Program-made: the position numbers and the translations under genes
DNA from: Pelobates cultripes
Taxonomy: Eukaryota > Chordata > Amphibia > Anura > Pelobatidae
Assembly: GCA_933207985.1 (NCBI GenBank)
Contig: OW240918.1
Location: 108,837,739-108,901,738 of the forward strand
Direction of reading: 5' to 3'
Length of the DNA: 64,000 bases
The notes under the pieces: model-generated
What the model was told of the DNA's origin: nothing
What the model saw: the letters and a program-made list of their open reading frames with translations, nothing else
The model's database searches: none
In this document: one piece after another, positions 21,241 to 31,290 of the stretch
Position numbering within the stretch: position 1 is the stretch's first letter
Layout: every line of letters starts with the position of its first letter

Positions 21241-23415
21241 TTTTTTTTTTTTTAATTCTTTATTTTGTCGTGCGTAAATGGTACAAACAGTACCTATTCT
21301 GCCACAACAGCAGAGATAGGTTATAAACAGGCGTACATTCGTGTGACAAAGAGTTATTAATGATTATACAGCACTTTTTTTGTGAATCTACTGCGTTTGA
21401 TAGGGCATGTCAGAGGTTAAATGAGCTCTTCCTAGGGTGTACAAGACATGTCAATTCTCATGAGTAATATCAAGCCTGAAATTAAGGTTGGATTCGTGGT
21501 TCTGAGACTATGCGTGCAGTGGAGATGCTTTGGTTGTAGGTAGGTGTCATTAGTGGCTCTGAACCGTGTTCTCAGTATACAGTACCGTGTAGATCCTATA
21601 TGTGGGATTAATTCCGGTGTGGGAGGCTGCGTATCCGTGCTAAGGTTTTGCAGTGATCGAGTGTGTATGTGCCATCCCATCGGTTGCATTTTCTCAGTGT
21701 GGTGCTCAGTGATAGGTGTGTACTGTTTGATACCCCTAACCAAGGGGGCCAGCGGGGGGGGGTGGTTGTCATCTCGGCCACTGGATGTGTACGAGTTGGC
21801 GCAGTGGTAGGTGTCTGCGGTGGATTCAGGGCACTTAAGGGGGGGTCCCTGTGTCAGGTACGTGTAGGTAGGAAATACTTTCATTTATGTCAGGATTTGA
21901 TCTACGTCATGCTGTACAACTTGTGAACCATGTACTGATGTATAAACATTCTTAACATAAGTATAGGTATAAGTCTCTATCACTCGAGCCCTAATTTGAG
22001 CTGCGCTATGCTGAGTAACATATCAACAGGTAAATAAACATTCTATCGTTAGTGGTGTCCGTAGAGCCCATTTGTTCATACTCTCTATGCAGTGTCCTTG
22101 GGATTGTTTCTTTCTGCTGCATTCATGTGGACTGTTGGTGTGCTGGGGCGGTGCGTGGGATGAAGGGAACACTATTTTCCAGGTCCCAGGTTCCTTCTAA
22201 GGTTTGCGTGTCCGCCGCTTTCAGTCCAAGAGTTTCAAGAAAGGTTGGGGCTTCTGCAAGAGAGGTAAGTGTGTGGGTAGTCCCGTTGTGAGTGGCCAGC
22301 AGCGATCCTGGTGCCCCCCACCTGTAGCTCATGTTGGCTGCTCGCAGTTGTTGGGTCACTGGGTGGAGTGACCGGCGCCATTGGAGGGTGGCCCTCGTTA
22401 CGTCTTGATAAAAGGTTAGGCTGGAGTTCTCAAATGATAGTGGGGTTTTGCCCCGCAGTGCCGCCATTATCTGACCTTTGTCTAGTGAGGATATACAGCG
22501 TAGGATGACATCATGTGCTGTTTGTGAGGGAGCTCTTGGGGGGCCTGCTACCCGGTATATGCCGTCGGTTACCAGTTTTCTTGCCACCGCTGGAGGTAAT
22601 ATTGTTGCTATTAGCCTTCTTATGTAATGTGGCAGCTCTTCTGACGTGACACTCATTGGAATGCCGCGGATTTTGATATTATTGCGTCTATGGCTGTTCT
22701 CGAGGGCATTCAGGTGTAGGGTCAGATTGTGTTGCACCGAGGCCTGTAAGCTTGTCAAATTTGTTGTGACTTCTGTCATGTCAGCCTCTGTGGCGCGCAC
22801 CCTGTCGTTTGTGCTTTGTAAGTCAGCTCTGAGTCCTGCAAGCTCCTTCGCCAGCATTTTGTGGAAATCATGCAGGAGTATCTGCAGGTCATGTTTGGTC
22901 GCTGGTGGCGATCCCCCTGGGGGAGCTGGTGGTATGGTGCCGAAGTCAGTGCTCCCTGGTTGATCAGTGTGGTCCATTTGTGCGGTAGCTGTCTGGCTGT
23001 CTTCTGTGGCCGGTTTGGGCCTAGCGGGTCGTTGTAACATAGCCCCTATGTCTCTCCCTTCTGTCTGGTTGCTGGCTTTCTGGGAACATCGTCCCATGGC
23101 AGGCATGTGGTCCACCGGACTGAGATGGGGTTCGGTAGTCAAGTACGGTGCCAGGACTTGGTAAACTCCGCCGAGGAGCGCCTTCAGGTCAGGCAGTGGC
23201 TGCGTGGAGTAGGCCCCGGCTCGATGTTGCTGCTTTGGTGTCGTCTTTCTTAGAAAGAAGGGCATTGATCGATGCAGCTCGGTGTCGCAAGTCGGGGTAT
23301 GGGTCTAGGATGGTGGGCTCTATGGAGATTCTCCAGATTGAGGCGAGATAGTAGAGATTAGAGCCGGAGCTGTCAGCAATGGCGTCTGATCAGCTCGGTG
23401 GTTAGCTCCACCCCC
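21241..23415 (-). mobile_element. L1/Tx1-like retroposon with ORF1 only
   Basis: A minus-strand insertion with a T-run (its poly(A)) at 21241-21253, AATAAA just before it, and a TSD of ATTTTCTCCCAT plus Ts at 21229 and 23416. From right to left it has about 150 bp of GC-rich 5' UTR, an intact ORF1 (23265-22123) and about 870 bp of non-coding or weakly coding DNA. There is no endonuclease or reverse transcriptase. Since the TSD closes both sides, this is how the element was inserted. It resembles in plan the ORF1-only half-L1 elements of mammals. It must have been mobilised in trans. Confidence 0.85.
22123..23265 (-). CDS. L1-type ORF1 protein (RNA-binding chaperone), intact
   Basis: 380 codons without a stop. 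Residues 1-124 are Pro/Gln/Thr-rich and low in order. About 125-192 has the heptad-like Leu spacing of a coiled coil (LLHDFHKMLAKEL, LRADLQ, LTSLQASV), which in L1 ORF1 proteins drives trimer formation. The RRM follows from about 193, marked by NNIKIRGIP, and about 280-345 fits the C-terminal domain (FYQDVT, RRSLHPV, YRWGAPG). In L1 this protein coats the element's RNA and helps target-primed reverse transcription. The start is the first ATG after a GC-rich 5' UTR. A second, 150-codon frame downstream (21884-21432) has no motif that I recognise. The intact frame is striking because no ORF2 is attached. Confidence 0.85.
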   Translation of the reverse strand: MPFFLRKTTPKQQHRAGAYSTQPLPDLKALLGGVYQVLAPYLTTEPHLSPVDHMPAMGRCSQKASNQTEGRDIGAMLQRPARPKPATEDSQTATAQMDHTDQPGSTDFGTIPPAPPGGSPPATKHDLQILLHDFHKMLAKELAGLRADLQSTNDRVRATEADMTEVTTNLTSLQASVQHNLTLHLNALENSHRRNNIKIRGIPMSVTSEELPHYIRRLIATILPPAVARKLVTDGIYRVAGPPRAPSQTAHDVILRCISSLDKGQIMAALRGKTPLSFENSSLTFYQDVTRATLQWRRSLHPVTQQLRAANMSYRWGAPGSLLATHNGTTHTLTSLAEAPTFLETLGLKAADTQTLEGTWDLENSVPFIPRTAPAHQQST

Positions 23416-23999
23416 ATTTTCTCCCATTTTTTTCATATTAAATTATGTTTCATAGCTAAACATTTGATATTAAATGAAAGCCCTGTTTCCCCTGAATAAA
23501 ATGATATATAATAAGGGTGGGTGCATTTAATATGAAAGAAGTGAATTACGGTTGGACAGACATGTAGCGCAAATGCCAGCTTTTGTTTACATTTTGTTTC
23601 GTTCACAACGTGTACATTTGTCTTCGTCCTTAAGGGGTTAAGCTAGTTACTTGCTATTGATTGCTGGTTAATTAGCTATTGTTTGCAAATAAGCAGAGGC
23701 CTACCCAGGTGTTAAACATTCCTAGTGGGTGGTGATTTTAGGAGTTATATAAGGCTTGTTGTCATTAGCTTGGCTAATATAGCTTGGTTGCTTCACCTAA
23801 GTGTTGCTTCTAAGTGTGTAGTTGGAGGTATTCTGGAGAGAGCTGTTTATAAGTGTGTAGTTGGAGATATTCTGGAGAGTGCTGTTTCTAAGTGTGTGGT
23901 TGGAGATATTCTGGAGATAAACTGGAGGTAATCTGAGGTATTCAGGAGGATAAATAAAAAGTTAAGATTAGTTTGAGTTAAATTATTTTCCTCATTGGA

Positions 24000-24876
24000 A
24001 TGCTAGACTTAGTTCAGTGTAATAGTTGCTATGCATTTGTTTCACGTTCTACTTTTTGGAGATTTGGTTGTTGTCTAATCTGTAGACAGTTCTCTATCTT
24101 GCGGCAGGAGATTGTATTTTTGAAGTCTGAGATTTGTAAATTATCTGGTGAGCAAACTCAGACTGGAACTCCTGCAAAGCCACTGCCGTAGAGACACAGT
24201 CTGTTGCTCTACATAATTCATTTTCTGCACTTTCAAGTGTAATGGTGTTGTGGAGAGAGGCACTGAGGCTAGTGGTGTTGTGGAGAGAGGCACTGAGGCT
24301 AGTTGTTTTGTGGAGAGAGGCACTGAGGCTAGTGGTGTTGTGGAGACCGGCTTGGAGACTATGGTGAGGCCTAATAGAAAGCAGTTGTTGTTGGGGGATT
24401 CCATTATAAGAGGTGTGGAGATGGACAATGGTGGTCTTGTGAGGTGTCTTCCCAGAGCTACTGCTCACAGAGACAGGAGACATATTTGTAATATTGTTAA
24501 GCAAGCAAAGCTGGAAGGGGAATTGGATGTACTTGTCCATCTAGGGACAAATGACTTGGCTTGCAATGAGGTTTCAGAGGTTAAGGAAGTTTTTAGAGTT
24601 TTTGCCAATGATATACGGCAGGTTGCTTCCACACTGTCATTCTCTGAAGTTCTGCCTGTGCATAACACTCAGAACGACAGGCGGATGCGTATTAGGGACT
24701 TTAATTTGTGGCTTGGTGAATGGTGTCGGGAGTAAGGATTTGGATTTATTTCTCACGGTAGCTCTGTTTGTAATGGAGATAAGCTGTACAAAAAAGATGG
24801 TTTGCATCTTTCTCAAAAGGGAACAAATGTTCTCAGTGAGCAGTTCAGAGGTTTTGCTAGGATGTATTTAAACTAG
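24000..24876 (+). pseudogene. CR1 ORF1 (Cys-rich N-terminus plus SGNH esterase)
   Basis: The N-terminal frame (24000-24191) has a Cys-x2-Cys pair, then CLIC and a Leu-repeat (LRQEIVFLKSEICKL), the zinc-finger and coiled-coil start of CR1 ORF1 proteins. A frameshift near 24190-24216 moves to the next frame, where three and a half tandem 10-residue repeats (ERGTEASGVV) precede the esterase: LLLGDSIIRG (nucleophile Ser), LGTND, and DGLHLS (Asp-His pair, about 24790). One TAA at 24733-24735 interrupts this frame, which otherwise runs to the stop at 24874. SGNH esterase domains in CR1 and L2 ORF1 proteins are thought to aid membrane or lipid interaction during retrotransposition. Two lesions therefore inactivate it; all catalytic residues are still readable. 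Confidence 0.85.
24240..24350. repeat. 30-bp coding tandem repeat in CR1 ORF1
   Basis: The unit GTGGAGAGAGGCACTGAGGC plus ten more bases occurs 3.5 times with few changes. It inserts a repeated ten-residue segment just before the esterase domain. Tandem slippage here would change protein length in steps of ten residues. Confidence 0.85.
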
Positions 24877-24984
24877 GAGGGGGGGGGGGGCAAAAGGGTG
24901 CTAAAACATCAATCCAATTGTCCCCCAAAACAAGGACAGAAGGTGACTGTAGCAAGTGTGTTATAAAATGATAAGCTTAGAGTC

Positions 24985-27732
24985 ATGTCTACAAATGCTC
25001 GCAGTTTAGGGAAAAAGATCCATGAATTTGTGGCAATAATGGCAACTGAGAGTGTAGATTTAGTCGCTATTACTGTGACATGGTATAATGAGAAAAATGA
25101 CTGGGACATAGCAATACCAGGGTACTCTTTATATAGAAAAGATAGGGAAGGCAAGAAAAGGGTAGGGGTGGCCCTGTATGTGAAGGATAGCATAAAATCT
25201 AGCCTAATAAAAGTTAGTGAGACAAACATAGAGTCCGTTTGGGTTACGTTAGAATTTGGTAATCACACAGTAACTCGTGTAGGTGTGATTTATAGGCCCC
25301 CAGGACAAATTGAAGAGTTAGATAATCTACTAGTTGAGGAAATAGCTAAAATGACAATGAAGGGGGAAGTTATCATCATGGGTGACTTTAATCTTCCTGA
25401 TGTAAATTGGAAAACAAAATTAGCTACTTGTGCCAGGAGCACACATATTCTAAACTCACTACTGGGATTGTCTCTAAAACAAGTTGTTGAAGAGCCAACT
25501 CGTAAAGAGGCCATACTAGATTTAGTGTTAACAAATGGAGATTTGGTATCAGATATTACTGTAGGTGAAAGTTTAGGATCCAGTGATCATCAGTCAGTGT
25601 GGTTTAATATAAGAACAGTGACTGAGTCACACCACACAAAAACAAAAGTTTTAGACTTTAGAAAAACAGACTTTTCTAAAATTAGAATATGTGTAGAGGA
25701 GTCATTATCAGACTGGAGCAATTTAAATGGAGTCCAAGAGAAATGGGATTATTTAAAAGTTGCACTATTGAAGGAAACAGAAAATTGCACTAGGCTTGTC
25801 AGTAAAAGCAAAAAATTCAAGAAATCACTGTGGTACTCCGCAGATGTGGCCAAAATAGTTAAAAACAAAAAGTTAGCATTTAGGAATTATAAAAAAACCC
25901 AGAGTGAGGAAGACAAAATGATCTATAAGATTAGGCAGAAAGAGGCTAAGCAAGTTATAAGAGCTTCCAAATCACACACAGAAGAGAAAATAGCACAGTC
26001 AGTAAAAAAGGGGGACAAAACATTTTTTAGATACATAAATGAGAAAAGAAAAGTAAAACAAGGATTAGTTAGATTAAAAACAAAAGAAGGAAGGTATGTA
26101 GAAGAGGATAAAGGTCTAGCTGACTGCCTCAATTAATATTTTTGTTCTGTATTTACAGATGAAAATGAAGGAAAAGGACCTCAGTTGAGAAAAAGGATAA
26201 ATTAGTCATTTATTACACGTGAGTTTACAGAGGAAGAGGTTCTATTTCAACTGTCAAAAGTAAAGACAAATAAGTCAATGGGACCTGATGGAATACAACC
26301 AAAGCTATTAAAATAGCTTAGTGGTGTACTAGCAAAACCATTAACAGATTTATTTAACCAATCATTGTTAACAGGAGTAGTCCCAGAAGATTGGAAGTTA
26401 GCGAATGTTGTGCCCATTTAAAAGAAAGGTAATAGGGAGGAGTCGGGCAACTATAGGCCAGTAAGCCTTACTTCAGTAGTGGGGAAAGTGATGGAAACCA
26501 TGTTAAAGGATAGGATTGTTGAACATCTAAATACACATGGATTTCAAGATCAGAGACAACATGGATTTACTTCAGGGAGATCATGTCAAACTAATCTTAT
26601 TGATTTTTTTGATTGGGTAAACAAAATTATAGATCAGGGTGGTGCAGTAGACATTGCTTACCTAGATTTCAGTAAGGCTTTTGACACTGTTGCACATAGA
26701 AGGCTTATCAATAAACTGCAATCTTTAAGTTTGGATTCCAATATTGTTGAATGGGTAAGGCAGTGGCTGAGTGACAGGCAACAGAGGGTTGTAGTTAATG
26801 GAATATATTTGAAGCTTGGACTTGTCACCAGTGGGGTACCTCAGGGATCTGTACTTGGACCCATTCTCTTTAATATTTTTATTAGTGATATTGCAGAAGG
26901 TCTTGATAGTAAGGTATGTCTTTTTGCTGATGATACTAAGATATGTAACAGGGTTGATGTTCCAGGAGGGATAACCCAAATGGCAAATGATTTAGGTAAA
27001 CTAGAAAAATGGTCAGAATTGTGGCAACTGACATCTAATGTGGATAAGTGTAAGATAATGCAACTTGGACGTAAAAACCTAAGGGCAGAGTACAGAATAT
27101 TTGATAGAGTCCTAACCTCAACAATTGAGGAAAGGGATTTAGGGGTGATTATTTCTGATGACTTAAAGGTAGGCAGATAATGTAATAGAGCAGCACGAAA
27201 TACTAGCAGAATGCTTGGTTGTATAGGGACTGGTATTAGCAGTAGAAAGAGGGAAGTGCTCATGCCATTGTACAGAACACTGGTGAGACCTCACTTGGAG
27301 TATAGTACACAGTACTGGAGACCGTATCTTCAGAAGGATATTGATACCTTAGAGAGGGTTCAGAGAAGGGCTACTAAACTGGTTCATGGATTGCGGGCTA
27401 AAACTTACCAGGAAAGGTTAAAGGATCTTAACATGTATAGCTTGGAGAAAAGACGAGACAGGGGGGATATGATAGAAACATTTAAATATATAAAAGGAAT
27501 CAACACAGTAAAGGAGGAGACTATACTTAAAAGAAGAAAAACTACCACAACAAGAGGACACAGTCTTAAATTAGAGGGACAAAGGTTTAAAAATAATATC
27601 AGGAAGTATTACTTTACTAAGAGGGTAGTGGATGCATGGAATAGCCTTCCAGCTGAAGTGGTAGAGGTTAACACAGTAAAGGAGTTTAAGCATGCGTGGG
27701 ATAGGCATAAGGCTATCCTAACTATAAGATAA
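24985..27732 (+). pseudogene. CR1 ORF2 (APE endonuclease and reverse transcriptase) with in-frame stops
   Basis: A single frame spans the whole protein. The endonuclease (to about residue 230) shows TNARSL, GDFNLPDVNW and SSDHQSV, but the usual catalytic ITETW reads ITVTW, so the metal-binding Glu is changed to Val (GAG to GTG). RT motifs follow: GPDGI, VPEDWK, NYRPVSLTS, QHGF, YLDFSKAFDTV, SGVPQGSVLGP and FADDTK (catalytic Asp pair intact). The C-terminal block has LVRPHLEY and RRATKLV. Five in-frame stops are seen near 26134, 26203, 26312, 26416 and 27178, and no frameshifts. It would nick DNA and copy its own RNA if intact. Substitution-only decay suggests a moderately young copy. Confidence 0.93.
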
Positions 27733-27846
27733 GGCTAGGGACTAATGAAAGTATTTAGAAAATTGGGCAGACTAGATGGGCCGATTGGTTCTTATCTGCC
27801 GCCACATTCTATGTTTCTATGTTTCTACAATAGTTTGATTAAAACT

Positions 27847-27897
27847 TTAATGTTAGGAATACACATTTGTATTCTTAATGCTATAGTATTCCTTTAA
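27847..27897. mobile_element. TTAA-type MITE terminal hairpin
   Basis: A 51-bp stretch bounded by TTAA on both sides. Reverse-complemented it begins TTAAAGGAATACTATAGCAT, matching the TTAAAGGRR terminus, and folds as GGAATACACA/TGTATTC with a TATAG block. It may be a solo terminus left after an internal deletion. Confidence 0.6.
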
Positions 27898-27904
27898 TCT
27901 GCTT

Positions 27905-28025
27905 ATTAGCCATCTTGCAATAGGCATTGAAAGTAATGTGTCAGTGTTTGCAGATGACACAATACTTGGTGAGGTAGTAGTACCACGTGACAACAAACTA
28001 CACAACAATGTGCAGTAGTTGCTAA
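27905..28025 (+). pseudogene. small LINE RT fragment with the catalytic FADD
   Basis: About 35 codons read GIESNVSVFADDT, the RT active-site block of the CR1/L2-type LINE family at 36328-39573 (there FSDD). Nothing before or after it continues the protein. It is an isolated scrap of about 100 bp. Confidence 0.7.
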
Positions 28026-28477
28026 AACCATTATGGTATTGCCATATATAAAAGGAATATTAATGCAGGTGGGGTGAAAATATATACATACACTAAGACA
28101 CACATTACACAAAAAATATATAAAAATGTATTTTATCATTCCTCTGGGTGGTATATTTGTGTATTACTCATTCTTGGGTCCTCTACCAGAGGTCTGGAGG
28201 TGTGAGGGTTCTGTGCAGTATCTAAGCTGCTCCCAGAACTGCACTCTTATGGACCTATTCAGAACAGCATTGGAGATAGCACATCACTTTGGTGTATGCC
28301 ACATTTGTTGTTTGATGTTCACTTGTTTTAAAGCATTGACATTATCACTGCTACTAACCAGTATATATACTATAGTATAGTACATACCAACAGAGTTGTG
28401 GTGGGGAAAAGGTGTGGAATAGTGGTACACTGGCTTTGCTCCTCTTCCTGAGTTGTGTTTCAAAGCTGTTGTATACA
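28026..28477. other. unassigned DNA
   Basis: No ORF with a motif or repeat terminus recognised. Confidence 0.5.
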
Positions 28478-29324
28478 GCAGACAGGGCCGGTTTAACATA
28501 GGGGCTGATAGAGCTGCATCTCCAGGCCCAGGCCCAGGCCCATGGAATAGGCCCATTGATTTAAAAAAAAACAAAAAAAACATTTTTTCTTTTTTTTACA
28601 CACACTACTGTTAGAGTTGCCAGGTATTTCTCATGTATTTCTTATGGTTGCCAGCTATTTCTCAGAAGTATTTCTCAGGTATTTGAGGTTGCCTAGCCGG
28701 TATTGCAGTAATACTGGAAATACAAATGTCTGTCTCAGTATAAACAGAGATTATTCTGCAATACCAGCGCCGGCCAGTAGGGGTCGCTGTTTGTGTGGAG
28801 AGAGGCAGGATAAGAAGTTACAGCATCTCCCTTCCTGCCTCTCTCTACTCACTGATCCCCGGGGGAGCAGCTCTGCACAGAGAGTCCAGACAGCAACTCC
28901 GAGCCTGCAAGACATGGGGACGGTGAGAGACTTGGGGACGCTGAGACATTGGGATACTGGGAGACATAGGGACACTGGGGAACATGGGGACCCTAAGAAA
29001 CTAGGGACACAGTGGTCGCATGTCTCCCAGTGTCCCCATGTCTCCCAGCCAGTGTCCCTAGTGTCTCAGTGTCCCCATGTCTCCCAGCCAGTGTCCCTAG
29101 TGTCTGTGTCCCCATGTCTCCCAGTGGCCCCTAATCTTTCAGTGTCCCCATGTCTCCCAGCCAGTGTCTCAGTGTCCCTGGTGTCTCTCAATGTCCGTAG
29201 TGTGCCAGTGTCCCTAGTGTCTCAGTATTTCCTAGTCTCCCAAAGTCCCCTAGTCTCCCACTGTCTTAGTGTCCCAATGTCTCCCAGTGTCCCCATGTCT
29301 CCTAGTGTCTCAGTGTCCTCTAGT

Positions 29325-29430
29325 ATAAAAGAAAAAATCTCAGGCGTGCACTGTGATAGATTTAAGCAGGTTTATTGGACACCGCAATGTTTCGACCTGT
29401 ACCCAGGTCTTTATCAAGTCTCCAGTGTCC
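29325..29430. repeat. embedded ~105-bp segment, copy 1 (PLE-like end)
   Basis: It interrupts the minisatellite: AAAGAAAAAATCTCAGGCG, then GATAGATTTAAGCAGGTTTA, then ACCTGTACCCAGGTCTTTAT. The AGGTTTATTG...GACCTGTACCCAGGTCTTTATCAAG style resembles non-coding termini of Penelope-like elements. Confidence 0.7.
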
Positions 29431-29633
29431 CCTATGTATCACAGTGTCCCCTATATATATCACAGTGTCTCAATGCACCATGTCTCACAGTGTCCCTGGT
29501 GTCTCTCAGTGTCCATAGTGTCTCAGTGTCCTTAGTGTCTCAGTGTCCCCTAGTCTTCCCATGTCTCACAGTGCCCCCAAGTGTCTCAGTGTCCCCATGT
29601 CTCACAGTGCCCCCAAGTGTCTGTGTCCCCTAG

Positions 29634-29740
29634 TATAAAAGAAAAAAATCTCAGGCACTCACTGTGATAGATTTAAGCAGGTTTATTGAACACCACAACG
29701 TTTTGACCTGTACCCAGGTCTTTATCAAGTCTCCAGTGTC
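29634..29740. repeat. embedded ~105-bp segment, copy 2
   Basis: Nearly identical to 29325-29430 and in the same orientation, 309 bp downstream. The two copies with the intervening minisatellite form a higher-order unit, so the array was amplified after the segment was inserted. Confidence 0.8.
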
Positions 29741-30453
29741 TCCTTTATATCACAGTGTCCCTATGCATCACAGTGTCTCAGTGCCCCATGTCTCCCAGTG
29801 TCCCCTCGTGTCTCAAAGTCACCCAGTGTCCCCATTTCTCTATGCCTCCCAGTGTCCCCAAGAATCTCAGTGTCCCCATGTCTCCCAGTGTTCCCTAGTA
29901 TCTCAGTGTCCCCATGTCTCCAAGTGTCCCAATGTCTCTCAATGTCCCCTATTGTCCTTGTGACATGGGGACACTGGGAGACATGGGGTCCCAGACACTA
30001 AGGGACTGGGAGACATGGGGACACTGAGATACTAGGGAACACTGGGAGACCTGGGGACACTGATACTCTTGGGGACACTGGGAGACATGGAGAAATGGGG
30101 ACACTGGGTTCTCCCTTTTTGTGTATGTTCGCCCCTTTTGGCAGTTCTGGTTATGTGATTTGTGTCAGTGGCCCACCCTTTTACCCCATCCTTAGACTTC
30201 CTGCTTTACTGGACACTGCTGTTAAGGGGTATGGGTTTACTTGAAAGATGAAAGCGTGAGATTAGCATAGGGTATGTGTTTTCTCATAGCTGCATCCTAT
30301 GAGTTTCCCTCCAGCACCATCTCCATCAGATACATGACGCTTAGGAGGTAGGACTGTTTTAGTGTTTTTGGTCAATAAGATTTTGTAATTAGGCCCATCA
30401 TAATTGTCAGCACCAGGCCCACTGGGCTCTTAATCTGGCCTTGACTGCAGACA

Positions 30454-30904
30454 CATACTCCAAGGAATCCATGTATAAAGTGGAATTATAAGGCAAAAAT
30501 GTGGTTCTTTGATGAGCTAATCTGCATATGCCTACCCAGAATCCCTTGTAGTAGTGAGAGCACTGTTAAAGAGAGATGTATGTGGGATAAGCAAGTCTTA
30601 TGGCTTGACTGGTGTGTGTATTTGTGTTTAGCAATGTATTAACTATTATAGTATATAATTAAAAAAAAACTCTTGCAGAATTTTAGCAGTTCCTAGAACT
30701 GCAATCTTTTAGACAGAGATCTCTCACCTGGAATCTCTCTTACATCAAACTCTCTCAACACAGCCCTGAGTGCTCTAATCACAACTGTGACTACTACTGC
30801 CTTTTCTTTCCACATTCTTTCTAGCTACTCTTTAAGCACTTGGTCTTTGATCACCTTCTCATGTTCCTTCCTGATATCAGGAGCTCAGTATACAAGTATG
30901 AGAT
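30454..30904. other. unassigned DNA
   Basis: No gene or repeat recognised. Confidence 0.5.
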
Positions 30905-31290
30905 ATTGGTGAGTGCATGACTTCTGTGATAAAGGAGACTGTGATGAGTTGTGACCACTGTGAAGAAAATGTGAGCTCTGTGATGAAATAACAATTAGAA
31001 ATGTGACATCTGTGAAGAGAGGAAGCTCAGCAACCAAACTACTAATTTGATAAATAAGTGACTCCTGTGAAAACAGGAATCTCTATTGAACTTAATATGA
31101 ACTTAATGAGTACATGACCTCTGTGACATAGAAAACTCAGTGACTAAAACCAATATGATGATTGTGTGACCTTGTGATAGAGGTAGCTCAGTAAGAAGTA
31201 TGACATTGATAAACATGTGCATAAGAATTAAGCTGGTAACCAAGTGTGATTTTGATGAGTGTGTGACCGCTGTTAGAATAAGCTCAGAAC
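30905..31290. repeat. degenerate ~54-bp tandem repeat
   Basis: The word pattern GTGACCTCTGTGA...GCTCAG recurs at about 31000, 31058, 31113, 31166 and 31265, with looser copies from 30905. The units are strongly diverged. Confidence 0.55.

Larger units (their letters stand above)
17955..23642. mobile_element. TTAACCCCTTAAGGA-family DNA element, copy A, with two large insertions
   Basis: The right end reads GTCCTTAAGGGGTTAA (23627-23642). A second copy at 50417 begins TTAACCCCTTAAGGA, so the family has TTAA-bounded inverted termini, as in piggyBac or Kolobok elements. Copy A lacks the matching left terminus and starts within the CACAATCACATGG block shared with copy B (near 50605). Both copies share a GCCAGCAGGG block and then AT-rich arrays with the word ATATCAAAATACACGTAGAA. 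The middle holds two giant hairpins (20325-21028). A Tc1 transposon (18583-20140) and an L1-like retroposon (21241-23415) lie inside it. No transposase of its own is seen. Confidence 0.7.
23643..27830 (+). mobile_element. CR1 LINE, near full length
   Basis: A plus-strand element with a 5' UTR (about 23643-23999), ORF1, ORF2 and a short 3' UTR ending GGGCCGATTGGTTCTTATCT and then TCTATGTTTCTATGTTTC octamers, the CR1 style of 3' end. The 5' UTR contains about three tandem copies of a 45-60 bp unit with GTGTGTAGTTGGAGATATTC (23800-23915). It abuts the right terminus of the TTAA-family element. The broken frames show that it is dead, but the order and sizes are complete. Confidence 0.9.
28915..30110. 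repeat. strand-switching minisatellite (18-21 bp unit)
   Basis: The unit is close to TGTCCCCATGTCTCCCAG. At 28915-29010 and 29953-30110 the G-strand version (GGGGACACTGGGAGACATG) is on the plus strand, while 29015-29950 has the C-strand version. The array therefore switches strand twice and the flanks can pair with the core. Confidence 0.9.
28478..30453. mobile_element. hAT-like element with an internal expanded minisatellite
   Basis: The left end reads CAGGGCCGGTTTAACATAGG and the right end, reverse-complemented, CAGTCAAGGCCAGATTAAGA, an imperfect inverted pair of a type common in hAT-derived MITEs. GCAGACA occurs at both edges (28478-28484 and 30447-30453), a possible 7-bp remnant of the target duplication that overlaps the first bases of the termini. 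Inside lie an A-rich tract, about 300 bp of moderate GC and a 1.2-kb minisatellite. Long Ser/Pro/Val-rich ORFs across the minisatellite are artefacts. Confidence 0.6.

Noticed and set aside
28617..29633. 338-codon ORF across the minisatellite.
   Set aside because: Its Ser/Pro/Val repeats follow the DNA unit exactly; it is a translation of simple sequence without a domain.
28915..30110. CRISPR array.
   Set aside because: Units are contiguous without unique spacers, and the window is from a vertebrate.
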